Notes: generated by a model from the letters alone, not told the origin. Shown: positions 28,087 through 36,410, numbered from the stretch's first letter. The stretch: 64,000 nt of DNA from Chitinophagaceae bacterium UBA1930 (GCA_002337145.1 DDFK01000001.1:1147501-1211500); one strand, 5' to 3'. A program made the numbers and translations.

Positions 28087-28117
28087 AAAAAATTCCCCCT
28101 CCGGTATTGGAGAGGGA
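28087..28117 (-). terminator. Intrinsic terminator between tRNA-Leu and tig
   Basis: 9-bp stem TCCCCCTCC/GGAGAGGGA on the plus strand (28094-28102 with 28109-28117), with one G-T pair, followed on the minus strand by TTTTTT. It ends the tRNA-Leu transcript only 18 bases before the tig start codon. Confidence 0.75.
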
Positions 28118-28124
28118 TTGTTTT

Positions 28125-28209
28125 TGGTGCGGGTGGAGGGACTCGAACCCCCATGCCTCGCGGCACTAGATCCTAAGTCTAGCGTGTCTACCAATTTCAC
28201 CACACCCGC
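28125..28209 (-). tRNA. tRNA-Leu(UAG)
   Basis: Full 85-nt cloverleaf on the minus strand including encoded CCA: acceptor arm GCGGGTG/CACCCGC, D-arm with TGGTAGACACG, anticodon arm CTAGA-CTTAGGA-TCTAG giving anticodon TAG, long class II variable arm (TGCCGCGAGGCA region), and GGTTCGAGTCC T-arm. The discriminator base is A, as in leucine tRNAs. CCA is at 28125-28127. Confidence 0.97.
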
Positions 28210-28239
28210 TTGGTTGTGTATTTTTAGACTTAGGGAGGG

Positions 28240-28247
28240 CAAAAGTA
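28240..28247 (-). promoter_or_regulatory. Putative -7 box for tRNA-Leu
   Basis: Minus strand TACTTTTG, an exact TAnnTTTG match, 31 bases before the tRNA 5' end. No TTTG at the expected -33 distance, so this is tentative. Confidence 0.35.
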
Positions 28248-28353
28248 GGGGTTTTGATGTAAAAAAATACATCTTGGTGCGGCACGGTAAAAAAAATTGC
28301 TTGCTTTACTTCCTTTCAGGAAAGAGAGGCTATGCTTTTGCCAACCTAGTGGT

Positions 28354-29850
28354 TTATTTAATGAATTTGCCAATCACTGGCATTTTTTGGAATTCCTTTC
28401 TTTCTACCAATAAAATAAACCAGGCAAACATGGCCAGTAACAAACACCCAATTATCAGGCTGAACCAACTTGCGGCATAGAAATACGTAATGCCTTTGTG
28501 GATAAAGAACAACATTACCACAATTACCATGTAGGCTACCAGTTTTCGCCAGGCATAGGGTATGCGGTATTCTTTTTGACCCCACACAAAACTTATCACC
28601 ATCATGCTGCCATAGCAACAGAAAGTGGCCCATGCACAGGCCATGTAGCTGAAGTGCGGTATAAAGATAAAATTGATGAGTATGGTTATGCAGGCACCAA
28701 TCAGTGTGATCCATGTACCGGCGATGGTTTTATGCCCCAGCTTGTACCAGATGCTCAGGTTGTAGTAAATGCCAAGAAACATATTTGCCAGCAGCAGTAT
28801 GGGCACAACAGATAGACCCTCCCAGTACCTAGGGCCAATAAAACGTTTCCATATCGGCATAAAGAGCATCACTACCAGAAACATGAACGATATGGTAATA
28901 ACAAAAAATTTCATCACCCTTGCATATACCCTTTGCGGGTTGTCGCCTTCGGCCTGTTTAAAAAAGAAAGGCTCCGCCCCCATTTTAAAGGCAGTAACAA
29001 ATAAGGTAATCAGTATGGATAATTTATAGCAGGCATTGTAAATACCCACCTGCTCTTTCCTGAACAGCTCTTCGCCGGGCAGCCACCAGCGTAGCATTTG
29101 CCTGTCGAGCGTTTCATTGATGACGCCGCCAAAACCTGCAATCAATAAAGGCAATGAGTAGATCATCATTTCTTTCCAGAGCCTTGTATCGAACCTGAAA
29201 TTGATGGCAAGCAGCTCTTTTGATAGCAGCAGCAACGTGAATATGGACTGTGCAAGGTTTGCTAGCAGTACATATACAATAGGGTTGGTAGTGGGGTTGT
29301 AAATGGCTTTTACCAATGCCTGCCCCGTATGCGTGGGGCAGTATGCAATAAAGAACCATACCAGGAACATGTTGAGGCAAATGCCACTTACTTTTAAAAA
29401 GGCATACATTTTTGGCCTGCCCTGTTGCCGCAACCTTGCAAAGGGTATAACGGACAATGCATCAACAGCAATAATGAAGATACTTATCTGTACAAGCTGC
29501 GGCAGGTCCTGTAGGCCGGTTGCAATGGCTATTGCATTCTGGTTGGCCCATAGCAACAGCGTAAACAGTATGGTAGATACCAGTATGGATAGCGATGCGG
29601 TACTGTAAATGGTTTTCTTGTTTTCTTCCTTTGAGGAGAACCGGAAATAGGCCGTTTCGAAACCGTACGTAAACAATATGTTGAATATGGGTATGAAGGA
29701 GTAGATCAGCCCCATGTTGCCAAAGTCGGGAACTGAAACAGATGCCGTGTAGGTTAAGAAAGGCGTAAGCAGGTAATTAATGAACCTTGCGGCAATGGAA
29801 CTTACGCCATACCACATTGTTTGCCCTGCCAATTTTTTTATGCTGCTCAA
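28354..29850 (-). CDS. Oligosaccharide flippase family protein (Wzx/MATE type)
   Basis: Inner-membrane polysaccharide flippase of the MOP superfamily, 498 residues and about 12-14 hydrophobic segments. N-terminal SSIKKLAGQTMWYGVSSIAARFINYLLTPF is typical of Bacteroidetes flippases, which supports the TTG start at 29850 rather than the ATG eleven codons later. Presumed to move lipid-linked glycans across the membrane. No glycosyltransferase cluster is attached here. No clear terminator is seen before tRNA-Leu. Confidence 0.85.
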   Translation of the reverse strand: MSSIKKLAGQTMWYGVSSIAARFINYLLTPFLTYTASVSVPDFGNMGLIYSFIPIFNILFTYGFETAYFRFSSKEENKKTIYSTASLSILVSTILFTLLLWANQNAIAIATGLQDLPQLVQISIFIIAVDALSVIPFARLRQQGRPKMYAFLKVSGICLNMFLVWFFIAYCPTHTGQALVKAIYNPTTNPIVYVLLANLAQSIFTLLLLSKELLAINFRFDTRLWKEMMIYSLPLLIAGFGGVINETLDRQMLRWWLPGEELFRKEQVGIYNACYKLSILITLFVTAFKMGAEPFFFKQAEGDNPQRVYARVMKFFVITISFMFLVVMLFMPIWKRFIGPRYWEGLSVVPILLLANMFLGIYYNLSIWYKLGHKTIAGTWITLIGACITILINFIFIPHFSYMACAWATFCCYGSMMVISFVWGQKEYRIPYAWRKLVAYMVIVVMLFFIHKGITYFYAASWFSLIIGCLLLAMFAWFILLVERKEFQKMPVIGKFIK

Positions 29851-29882
29851 GAGAAGTAATTAGTGATTTGTATTTACAGTAG

Positions 29883-29918
29883 CTACCTGGAAGTATGCCA
29901 TGAACAGGTTCCAGGTAG
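29883..29918. other. 10-bp inverted repeat between the flippase and di-haem peroxidase genes
   Basis: CTACCTGGAA (29883-29892) and TTCCAGGTAG (29909-29918) with a 16-base spacer. It lies in the 99-base gap downstream of the peroxidase gene and upstream of the flippase gene, both minus strand. It may be a transcription stop without a good T-run, or an operator of the flippase gene. Confidence 0.5.
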
Positions 29919-29949
29919 TGATTACCTAGCAAAGTAATGAAAACTGTTT

Positions 29950-31005
29950 TTAATGGTTATGTATAAATGTTGGTGTTGTGTTATAACCGGGTGGTGCAAA
30001 CATGGGGTTCTTTAAAAAGGCTGTATCGGTTAAGGTGTACAGGAAGGCGGTTAACTGCCCTATTTCAAAATTGGACAATGGCATCTTTTTACGCAGCAGC
30101 GAATCGGTTGTTGAGCATACCACCATTTTACTGCGGTAATGTTCCATTACATTGGATATGCCAAAGAATCTGCCATCGTGCCCATAAGGTGCCGTTACTG
30201 CCACGTTGCGTAACGATGGCACACGGAATTTCATGGAATCATTTGCATCGTTGGTTATTTTCATCCGTCCAATATCATTAAGGGTTTTGTCCAACGGGAT
30301 GCCATTGTTGCGGTAAGTATAATCGGTAAACATGGGTTCCTTATGGCAGCTTGCACATTTTTTCTGGAATATCTCATACCCCAGTTTTTGTGGCAGGTTG
30401 AAAGTATCTTCCTTACGCATTACTTTATCGTACTTGCTATTACTGCTTACCAGCATCAGCACAAACTGGCTAATGGCTTTACCCATGCGTTGCGTATTCA
30501 CTGTTTCATCGCCAAAAGCGGCCTTGAACAGTCTTAGGTAAGCAGTGTCCCGTTTCAGTTTTTGGATAACGCTCTCTATTGTTTCGCCCATTTCGTTTTC
30601 GGCAGTAATGGGTGCAAGTGGCTGCAGGTCCAAATGGTTGATGCCTCCATCTGCCATAAACTCTTTTTGCCAGGCCAGGTTCTGCAGGGCAGGTGCGTTG
30701 CGTGTTGTAAAAGAATTATTGTAACCATGGCTCAGGTTATGGTCAAATGTTGTGAATGCTGCAAACTGTTGATGGCATGATCCGCAGCTAATGCTACTGT
30801 CTTTGCTTAGGCGTTCATCATAAAAAAGCTTCTTGCCCAATTCAAAACCTTCTTTGGTAAGCGGGTTGTTTTTAAAATCGTATAAGGGTTTGGGCCATCC
30901 CTTGGGCACTACAAATTTTAACGGCGTTGTTTTGTGTATGCCAACAAAACTTACACCTATAACAATAAAACCCAATAGCAATAATATGGCGGCTACCGTT
31001 TTCAT
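29950..31005 (-). CDS. Di-haem cytochrome c peroxidase/MbnH-like protein
   Basis: Periplasmic di-haem protein of the CcpA/MauG/MbnH superfamily, 351 residues. N-terminal membrane anchor or signal (MKTVAAILLLLGFIVIGV), first haem motif CGSCH at residues 74-78 and a second CASCH near residue 217. Between them is the family block GGINHLDLQPLAPITAENEMG; GHDGRF follows the second haem. The start ATG overlaps the stop of the upstream MbnP-family gene by four bases (ATGA). In the methanobactin systems MbnH oxidises a Trp of its partner MbnP to kynurenine; here the enzyme could do the same or act as a H2O2 reductase. It differs from simple peroxidases chiefly by its partner gene. Confidence 0.87.
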   Translation of the reverse strand: MKTVAAILLLLGFIVIGVSFVGIHKTTPLKFVVPKGWPKPLYDFKNNPLTKEGFELGKKLFYDERLSKDSSISCGSCHQQFAAFTTFDHNLSHGYNNSFTTRNAPALQNLAWQKEFMADGGINHLDLQPLAPITAENEMGETIESVIQKLKRDTAYLRLFKAAFGDETVNTQRMGKAISQFVLMLVSSNSKYDKVMRKEDTFNLPQKLGYEIFQKKCASCHKEPMFTDYTYRNNGIPLDKTLNDIGRMKITNDANDSMKFRVPSLRNVAVTAPYGHDGRFFGISNVMEHYRSKMVVCSTTDSLLRKKMPLSNFEIGQLTAFLYTLTDTAFLKNPMFAPPGYNTTPTFIHNH

Positions 31006-31745
31006 TTTACGGCAGCTATTGAAAACATGTTGGCATAATTGTCTGCAAGCCTAACCGCAATACTGCCTGCCTGGTGGCAAACAGGTGACTGTGCAATTGG
31101 GTTATCATGTATAGCCTGGAACCATTTCAGCACATCTGCATTAATATTAATTGCATGGGCAGCCTGCATGGAAGCAGGCACACTCAACTTGATTTTTCTT
31201 AATGCGTTTTCTTTCTGTTTATAGCCGCCAACATGGTAACTAAAGTAGTGCGATGGTGCATGCGAGGAGTCGCTTTTGCCTTCCAGCTTTGCAAAAATGT
31301 AACCGCTGTTCCATGTCCAGAACATGCCTTTCATCGGGTCAAGGTCGCCCACCTGTATGCCGCTCACATTCCTGATGCTGTCAACCCCCAATACAAATTC
31401 TATGGAAGCAATTTGCTGTAGCCCTGATGTATTGAAAACAATCTGCTTGGAGCTACTATCGGCTTCATCAACCAGCCGGTAAAAATCGTTCAGGTTTTTT
31501 TGTTGCCCATTGGCATCTATTAATACCACATTCGAAATATAGTAACGGAACCGTTGCACCACAAAGGGTTCATTGAATTGGTTGGTATAGGTTTCATCAA
31601 ACAGCACAAGGTCTTTATTGCCTACTTTATTATGAAAAGTTACCGTTACACTACTTGATGCCCCACCACCATTATGCCATGCAACACATAAAGCTATGAG
31701 CACAACGGCTAAAAGGGGCAATAGTTGTTTAAAACAAAACTTCAT
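31002..31745 (-). CDS. MbnP family protein, probable copper-binding partner of the di-haem enzyme
   Basis: 247 residues with an N-terminal hydrophobic signal (residues 8-22); the IALC sequence is a poor lipobox because the residue before Cys is Leu. The beta-sandwich has the family signatures QRFRYYISNVVLID, LGVDSIRNVSGIQVGDLDPMKGMFWTWNSGYIFAKLEG, and His-rich SHAPSHYFSYHVGGYK. MbnP proteins bind copper after a Trp is converted to kynurenine by the MbnH di-haem enzyme; the conserved FWTWNSGYIF contains Trp candidates. The downstream di-haem gene overlaps by ATGA, so the pair is translationally coupled. Confidence 0.82.
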   Translation of the reverse strand: MKFCFKQLLPLLAVVLIALCVAWHNGGGASSSVTVTFHNKVGNKDLVLFDETYTNQFNEPFVVQRFRYYISNVVLIDANGQQKNLNDFYRLVDEADSSSKQIVFNTSGLQQIASIEFVLGVDSIRNVSGIQVGDLDPMKGMFWTWNSGYIFAKLEGKSDSSHAPSHYFSYHVGGYKQKENALRKIKLSVPASMQAAHAININADVLKWFQAIHDNPIAQSPVCHQAGSIAVRLADNYANMFSIAAVK

Positions 31746-31892
31746 GTGTGCAAATTATGACTTTGGTTTAAAAACAGCTTGTTAATGCTCCGAAAAGATT
31801 AAAGCGGCAGTTTGCTGCGTTTTCCATTTTTGATGGCATGTGAATTGAAAATATGCCTGCAATTTTTAATTCATTCACTAAAATTACCCTTT

Positions 31893-32510
31893 ATGAAAAA
31901 AACATTTATTACCAGTGTACTGTTGCTTATGGCCACTTTTTCTTTTGCCCAGTTTGCTGAAACCAAAATGCAGGTTGATTCCGTTGCGGCACCAGCATTG
32001 GTGATAGAAACAGATATGTCTAAATCCGATACCAAAGATGCCATAGAAAAATATTTTGAAAGCCTGCACGTGGACAAAGAAAAAGGCAAGGGTTTTATCT
32101 TTAAAAAGAGTATGCCTTATATGTTGTTTAAAAGGGCCTCAGCCGATTTTATGCAGGGTGCCGCATTGGATTTTTATTTTACTGTTGAAACAAAAAAGCA
32201 AAAAGGGCCCGATGTAACTGTGGTAACCATTGCTGTTAGCCAAGGCTATAACAATTTTGCCAATTCGCAAACAGAGACCTGGAAAAACCTGAACCGTTTT
32301 GGTGAGTATTTAAGAAGCAATATACTGGAGCAGTTTAGGGTTACCGCAAAAGTGAGCGACCTGAACAAGGACCTAAAAAAAGCAAAAAGCAAATTGGAAG
32401 ACATTGAGAAAGACAAAGCGGATGCAGAAAAAAACATTGCCGAAAAAACCAAACAGCTAACAACATTGCAGGCTCAGCTAGAAGGCTTGAAGGCTGCAAC
32501 CAAACAATAA
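31893..32510 (+). CDS. Exported protein of unknown function with C-terminal coiled coil
   Basis: 205 residues from ATG 31893; the frame is open farther upstream but the signal peptide MKKTFITSVLLLMATFSFAQ marks the true start. The mature part has a compact alpha/beta-looking domain (about 25-140, with ALDFYFTVETKKQKGPDV) followed by a Lys/Glu-rich coiled coil (about 148-200, e.g. NKDLKKAKSKLEDIEKDKAD). Probably periplasmic. I do not recognise the family. Monocistronic, ending in a strong terminator. Confidence 0.75.
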   Translation: MKKTFITSVLLLMATFSFAQFAETKMQVDSVAAPALVIETDMSKSDTKDAIEKYFESLHVDKEKGKGFIFKKSMPYMLFKRASADFMQGAALDFYFTVETKKQKGPDVTVVTIAVSQGYNNFANSQTETWKNLNRFGEYLRSNILEQFRVTAKVSDLNKDLKKAKSKLEDIEKDKADAEKNIAEKTKQLTTLQAQLEGLKAATKQ

Positions 32511-32535
32511 AATATTTTCCTGTGATTTACGTAGG

Positions 32536-32571
32536 GCCGGAGCTTAATATAAGCCCGGCTTTATTTTTTTT
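32536..32571 (+). terminator. Intrinsic terminator after the coiled-coil protein gene
   Basis: Stem GCCGG(A)GCTT/AAGCCCGGC (32536-32545 with 32551-32559, one bulged A) with a T-rich run to 32571. It overlaps the stop codon of the convergent arfB gene at 32544. Confidence 0.8.
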
Positions 32572-32951
32572 CTGCCATCCTTTGTAATGGCATTCTTTTT
32601 TTTGCCCTCTATCCTTTTTTCGTTTACCGCTTTTGATGGCTTGGTGGCAATCCTGCTTTTCTTTTTTATCAATGCCTGGTTCACAAGTTCGTTCATCTTT
32701 TTGGTCACCAGTTCTTTGTTGCCCAACTGCGTCCTTTCTTCCTGGGATTTCACCAACAGCAACCCGCCTGCTATGATGCGGTTCGATAATTTTTGGGCAA
32801 TGATTTCCTTTTGTTCTTCAGTTGCAATGTTAGATGCAGCAATAGGCCACCTGCCCTCCACCATCGTTTCTACCTTGTTTACATTTTGCCCACCGCTACC
32901 GCCACTACGTGCTGTTTTAAAAACTATTTCGGGCGTAATATCTATCTTCAT
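32544..32951 (-). CDS. arfB: Peptidyl-tRNA hydrolase ArfB (ribosome rescue)
   Basis: Codon-independent release factor-like hydrolase that rescues stalled ribosomes. 135 residues from ATG 32949-32951; an in-frame ATG farther upstream (32966) adds five residues not expected. The catalytic GGQ is in ARSGGSGGQNVNKVET (residues 15-30), the RF-1 fold is complete, and the basic C-terminal tail KKKNAITKDGRKKIKPGLY is the part that enters the empty mRNA channel. Divergent from dtd across only 29 bases; a TATTTTTG -7-like box (minus, 32956-32963) lies 4 bases from the ATG. Confidence 0.93.
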   Translation of the reverse strand: MKIDITPEIVFKTARSGGSGGQNVNKVETMVEGRWPIAASNIATEEQKEIIAQKLSNRIIAGGLLLVKSQEERTQLGNKELVTKKMNELVNQALIKKKSRIATKPSKAVNEKRIEGKKKNAITKDGRKKIKPGLY

Positions 32952-32980
32952 ACGCCAAAAATACAATCAATTCATTATTC

Positions 32981-33433
32981 ATGAAAGTAGTTATACAAAG
33001 GGTAAGCGAGGCATCGGTAACAATAGAAGGTATTGTAAAAGGCACTATTGGCAAGGGTTTGCTGGTATTGGTGGGTATTGAAGATGCCGATACTAACGAA
33101 GACGTTGAATGGCTGTGCAGCAAAACAATCAACCTAAGGGTTTTTGATGACGAGAATGGTGTAATGAATAAAAGTGTAATCGATATAGATGGAGACATTT
33201 TATTGATTAGCCAGTTTACCTTGCATGCATCTACCAAAAAAGGCAATAGGCCATCTTATATAAAAGCAAGCAAACCGGACTTTGCCATACCTATGTACGA
33301 AAAAACAATTGCACAGTTGGAGAAAGACCTGGGCAAGAAAATACAGACAGGCAGTTTTGGCGCAGACATGAAAGTGGGGCTAATAAACAATGGCCCCGTA
33401 ACCATCATTATTGATAGCAAGAACAAGGAATAA
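32981..33433 (+). CDS. dtd: D-aminoacyl-tRNA deacylase
   Basis: Hydrolyses D-aminoacyl-tRNA (and Gly-tRNA-Ala) as proofreading. 150 residues, the standard size. Signatures: MKVVIQRVSEASVTI start, active-site SQFTLHAST around residue 77-85, and NNGPVTIIIDS near the end. ATG is unambiguous. The stop TAA overlaps the next ATG by one base (TAATG), giving tight coupling to the truncated haemoglobin gene. Confidence 0.95.
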   Translation: MKVVIQRVSEASVTIEGIVKGTIGKGLLVLVGIEDADTNEDVEWLCSKTINLRVFDDENGVMNKSVIDIDGDILLISQFTLHASTKKGNRPSYIKASKPDFAIPMYEKTIAQLEKDLGKKIQTGSFGADMKVGLINNGPVTIIIDSKNKE

Positions 33434-33825
33434 TGGCCGACATAGCAAACAGGAACGACATTGTACAGCTAATGAAAGCTTTTTATGTAAAGGCTTTTGC
33501 AGATGAACTGATTGGCTTCTATTTTACGGAACTAACAAAACTTGACCTGGAAAAGCATTTGCCTACCATTGCCGATTTTTGGGAAACCGTTTTATTGAAT
33601 ACAGGCAAGTACCAAGGCGATCCTATAAAAGTACATCAGCATATACATGAACTTTCAGCTTTTAATGATGGGCATTTTAACCGTTGGGTGCACCTTTTTA
33701 AACAAACCGTTGACGAACTGTTTACGGGCAACGTGGCAGAGCGTGCAAAACAGCGTGCAGAATCCATTAGCACTGTCATGAAAATAAAACTCATTCACCA
33801 AGGCATACAAAAAAGGCAATTATGA
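33433..33825 (+). CDS. Group III truncated haemoglobin
   Basis: Small cytoplasmic haem protein, 130 residues. The pattern KLDLEKHLPTIADFWETVLL, HIHELSAFNDGHFNRWVHLF (proximal His in NDGHFNRW) and AKQRAESISTVMKIKL matches trHbP/group III. Members bind O2 or NO; cellular role is poorly defined. Overlaps dtd by one base and the MazG-like gene by four bases. Confidence 0.9.
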   Translation: MADIANRNDIVQLMKAFYVKAFADELIGFYFTELTKLDLEKHLPTIADFWETVLLNTGKYQGDPIKVHQHIHELSAFNDGHFNRWVHLFKQTVDELFTGNVAERAKQRAESISTVMKIKLIHQGIQKRQL

Positions 33826-34148
33826 CAATTGAAGCAGCCCAACAGCAAGTGGACAACTGGATACAAACGATTGGTGTACGTTATTTTAACGAGCTTACCA
33901 ATCTTGGTATTTTAATGGAAGAAGTGGGCGAACTGTCCAGGTTAATGGTAAGGCAATATGGCGAACAATCCTTTAAAGAAAGCGACAAAGGCAAAGACAT
34001 TGGCGATGAAATGGCCGATGTGCTTTGGGTATTGATATGCCTAGCCAACCAGACAGGCATTAACCTAACTGATGCATTTCAAAAGAACCTGCATAAAAAA
34101 ACCCAGCGTGACAGTAACAGGCACCGTGAAAACGAGAAACTCCAATAG
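33822..34148 (+). CDS. MazG-like nucleotide pyrophosphohydrolase
   Basis: 108-residue all-alpha NTP pyrophosphohydrolase. Metal-binding pattern EEVGEL (residues 27-32) and GDEMADVLW (about 62-70) fits the MazG/dUTPase-like fold; the single-domain size suggests a homotetramer or dimer that sanitises damaged or non-canonical nucleotides. The start overlaps the previous stop as ATGA. Together with dtd it suggests an operon of quality-control enzymes with a haem sensor or O2/NO-binding protein between them. Confidence 0.88.
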   Translation: MTIEAAQQQVDNWIQTIGVRYFNELTNLGILMEEVGELSRLMVRQYGEQSFKESDKGKDIGDEMADVLWVLICLANQTGINLTDAFQKNLHKKTQRDSNRHRENEKLQ

Positions 34149-34151
34149 TTA

Positions 34152-34439
34152 CTACCTCCAATATCCAGGTGCCCAGCTCCATCCGCCCCTTACCTTTCTC
34201 CAATGCCCATTGTGCCAACGTTCGGGCCTTGGGGCACTCCAGTACCCATTTTCCCATTCGTAACGGCCGCCTCTCCAAACCCAATTGCCGTTGTACCAAA
34301 TATATCCCGGCCCGGGCGAAGCAGGCCTTACAAATACCGGACGTGCCGGCTTGGAAACCACGGTGTATTCAGCTGAGCCGCAGCCAACCATTATCATGAT
34401 TGCCACAGCCAGCATACAGCTATAAAATGCGTTTTTCAT
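34152..34439 (-). CDS. Small WXXGXW-repeat lipoprotein
   Basis: 95 residues. Lipoprotein signal with Cys20 in IMIMVGCGSAEY, then a Trp/Tyr/Gly-rich tail of WxxGxW units (WYNGNW, WENGYW, WHNGHW, WAPGYW). These repeats form beta-sheet structures in envelope proteins; function is unknown. ATG start clear. It converges on the MazG-like gene with only 3 bases between stops. Confidence 0.85.
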   Translation of the reverse strand: MKNAFYSCMLAVAIMIMVGCGSAEYTVVSKPARPVFVRPASPGPGYIWYNGNWVWRGGRYEWENGYWSAPRPERWHNGHWRKVRGGWSWAPGYWR

Positions 34440-34637
34440 ACTTCTATTTACAATTATGCCGACATACTTTGTGCCATTTAGCCAACAATCTGCAAATACA
34501 ACACCGTGAGCACCAGTCTGTAGAAATAAATCCGCTTTTTAATACCAATGGTTAAACAATAAAATTGCAAAGCAACCGTTAGTAAGTTGTTTACCTATGA
34601 ACACTCACATTCCGTCACCAACTGAAAATCCGGTTTT

Positions 34638-34877
34638 ATGATGCTCCTACTCACCAGCATGCTGTATTATTATGCAGGTGCCATAGCCCTAGTTATTGTA
34701 ATTGCCATATTACTGAAGCTGTTCTATGCTGCCCAAACCAAAAACAAATTCAAGGAATACCAAAGCGAAATAGCCAGGAGCCACTCCAAGATCCTGAAGC
34801 TGGAAGTAAAAAATGAAAAATTGCAACAGCAGATCAACGAATTGCTGGTTACAAAAGAAAGAAGCCGGATTGCTTAA
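34638..34877 (+). CDS. Small single-pass membrane protein with coiled coil
   Basis: 79 residues: one membrane helix (about 10-30) followed by a charged coiled coil (about 36-72, SEIARSHSKILKLEVKNEKL). Starts with two ATG codons in a row. It precedes glyS by 54 bases. The family is not recognised; the shape resembles small shape- or scaffold-type envelope proteins but I assign no role. Confidence 0.6.
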   Translation: MMLLLTSMLYYYAGAIALVIVIAILLKLFYAAQTKNKFKEYQSEIARSHSKILKLEVKNEKLQQQINELLVTKERSRIA

Positions 34878-34931
34878 CAAACAATCTAAATACTTATAAT
34901 AACGGCATTTTTTATTAGGTTTGCCGCCATT

Positions 34932-36407
34932 ATGAGTACGCAACAAGAGAACAGTTTCCAGTCAATTATTTCCCATGCCAAAGAGTATGGTTTTGTATTC
35001 CCGTCAAGTGAAATCTACGATGGCCTGAGTGCCGTTTACGACTACGGCCCCTACGGCAGTGAGCTCAAAAAAAACATACGCGATTATTGGTGGAAAAGCA
35101 TGACCCAAATGCATGAAAACATTGTGGGGTTGGATGCTGCCATTTTTATGCATCCCACTACCTGGAAGGCAAGTGGTCACGTTGACAACTTTAGCGACCC
35201 GATGATTGACAACAAGGATAGCAACAAACGCTACCGTGTTGACCATTTAATAGAAGCCAAGGCCGAGCAGTTGGCCACAGAAGGCAAAAAGGAAGAAGAA
35301 TTTGCCCTGCTAAAAAAAATGGACGAGCTATTGGCAGCAGAGGATTTTGCCGGTCTGAAACAATTGATTGAGGACAATAAAATTGTTTGCAGCATCAGTG
35401 GTACGGGCAACTGGACCGAAATCCGCCAGTTTAACCTGATGTTCTCTACAGAGTTTGGTGCAATCAGTTCTGACAATCCCGAAGACAATAAAGTATATTT
35501 AAGACCAGAAACCGCACAGGGCATTTTTGTGAATTTTTTGAACGTTCAGAAAACAGCAAGGATGAAAGTGCCTTTTGGCATTGCCCAAACCGGTAAGGCT
35601 TTCAGGAACGAGATTGTTGCCCGCCAGTTCATTTTCAGGATGAGGGAATTTGAGCAGATGGAAATGCAGTTTTTTGTACGCCCCGGCACAGAAGGCGAAT
35701 GGTACAGGTACTGGAAAGAAACCAGGCTAAAATGGCATTTGAGCCTTGGCCTGCCTACGGAAAAATACCGCTATCACGATCACGTAAAGCTTGCCCACTA
35801 TGCCAAAGAGGCTTGTGATATTGAGTTTGAATTCCCATTTGGCTTTAAAGAAGTGGAAGGCATCCACTCCAGAAGCGATTTCGATTTAACACAGCATCAA
35901 TTATACAGCAAGAAAAAACAGCAGTATTTTGACAATGATATTGATGAAGCTACCGGCAAGCCTTATGGCAACTATGTTCCATATGTGGTAGAAACTTCCA
36001 TTGGCCTGGACAGGATGTTCCTGTTGCTGCTTTCACATGCTTACGAGGAAGAAACCATTCCGAAAGAAGATGGCACAAACGATAGCCGTGTGGTACTGCA
36101 CTTCCCGGCAAAATTGGCCCCTATAAAACTGGCTGTTCTGCCATTGACCAAAAAAGATGGTTTGCCAGAAATTGCCAGGGAACTGATGGAAGCGTGCAAA
36201 CCGTTTTTCCATTGCTTTTACGAAGAAAAAGATGCAATCGGCAAAAGGTACAGAAGGCAGGATGCGATTGGTACACCTTTTTGTGTAACCGTTGATCATC
36301 AAACAAAAGAAGACAATACAGTAACCATACGTTACCGCGACAGTATGCAGCAAGAGCGTGTTGCTATGGATAAACTAAAGGAAATTGTAATGAAGGCTAT
36401 TTTTTAG
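34932..36407 (+). CDS. glyS: Glycine--tRNA ligase, alpha2 type
   Basis: Class II aminoacyl-tRNA synthetase, 491 residues, homodimeric type (not alpha/beta). Motif 1 region YDYGPYGSELKKN, a glycine-specific insertion (about 95-150), motif 2 FRNEIVARQFIFRMREFEQMEMQFF (about 220-245), motif 3 GLDRMFLLLL (about 355-365) and the anticodon-binding domain at 390-491. ATG 34932; a TAnnTTTG box (TAGGTTTG, 34916-34923) lies only 8 bases before it, so the message may be nearly leaderless. The stop is 3 bases from the convergent membrane-protein gene. Confidence 0.95.
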   Translation: MSTQQENSFQSIISHAKEYGFVFPSSEIYDGLSAVYDYGPYGSELKKNIRDYWWKSMTQMHENIVGLDAAIFMHPTTWKASGHVDNFSDPMIDNKDSNKRYRVDHLIEAKAEQLATEGKKEEEFALLKKMDELLAAEDFAGLKQLIEDNKIVCSISGTGNWTEIRQFNLMFSTEFGAISSDNPEDNKVYLRPETAQGIFVNFLNVQKTARMKVPFGIAQTGKAFRNEIVARQFIFRMREFEQMEMQFFVRPGTEGEWYRYWKETRLKWHLSLGLPTEKYRYHDHVKLAHYAKEACDIEFEFPFGFKEVEGIHSRSDFDLTQHQLYSKKKQQYFDNDIDEATGKPYGNYVPYVVETSIGLDRMFLLLLSHAYEEETIPKEDGTNDSRVVLHFPAKLAPIKLAVLPLTKKDGLPEIARELMEACKPFFHCFYEEKDAIGKRYRRQDAIGTPFCVTVDHQTKEDNTVTIRYRDSMQQERVAMDKLKEIVMKAIF

Positions 36408-36410
36408 CAA

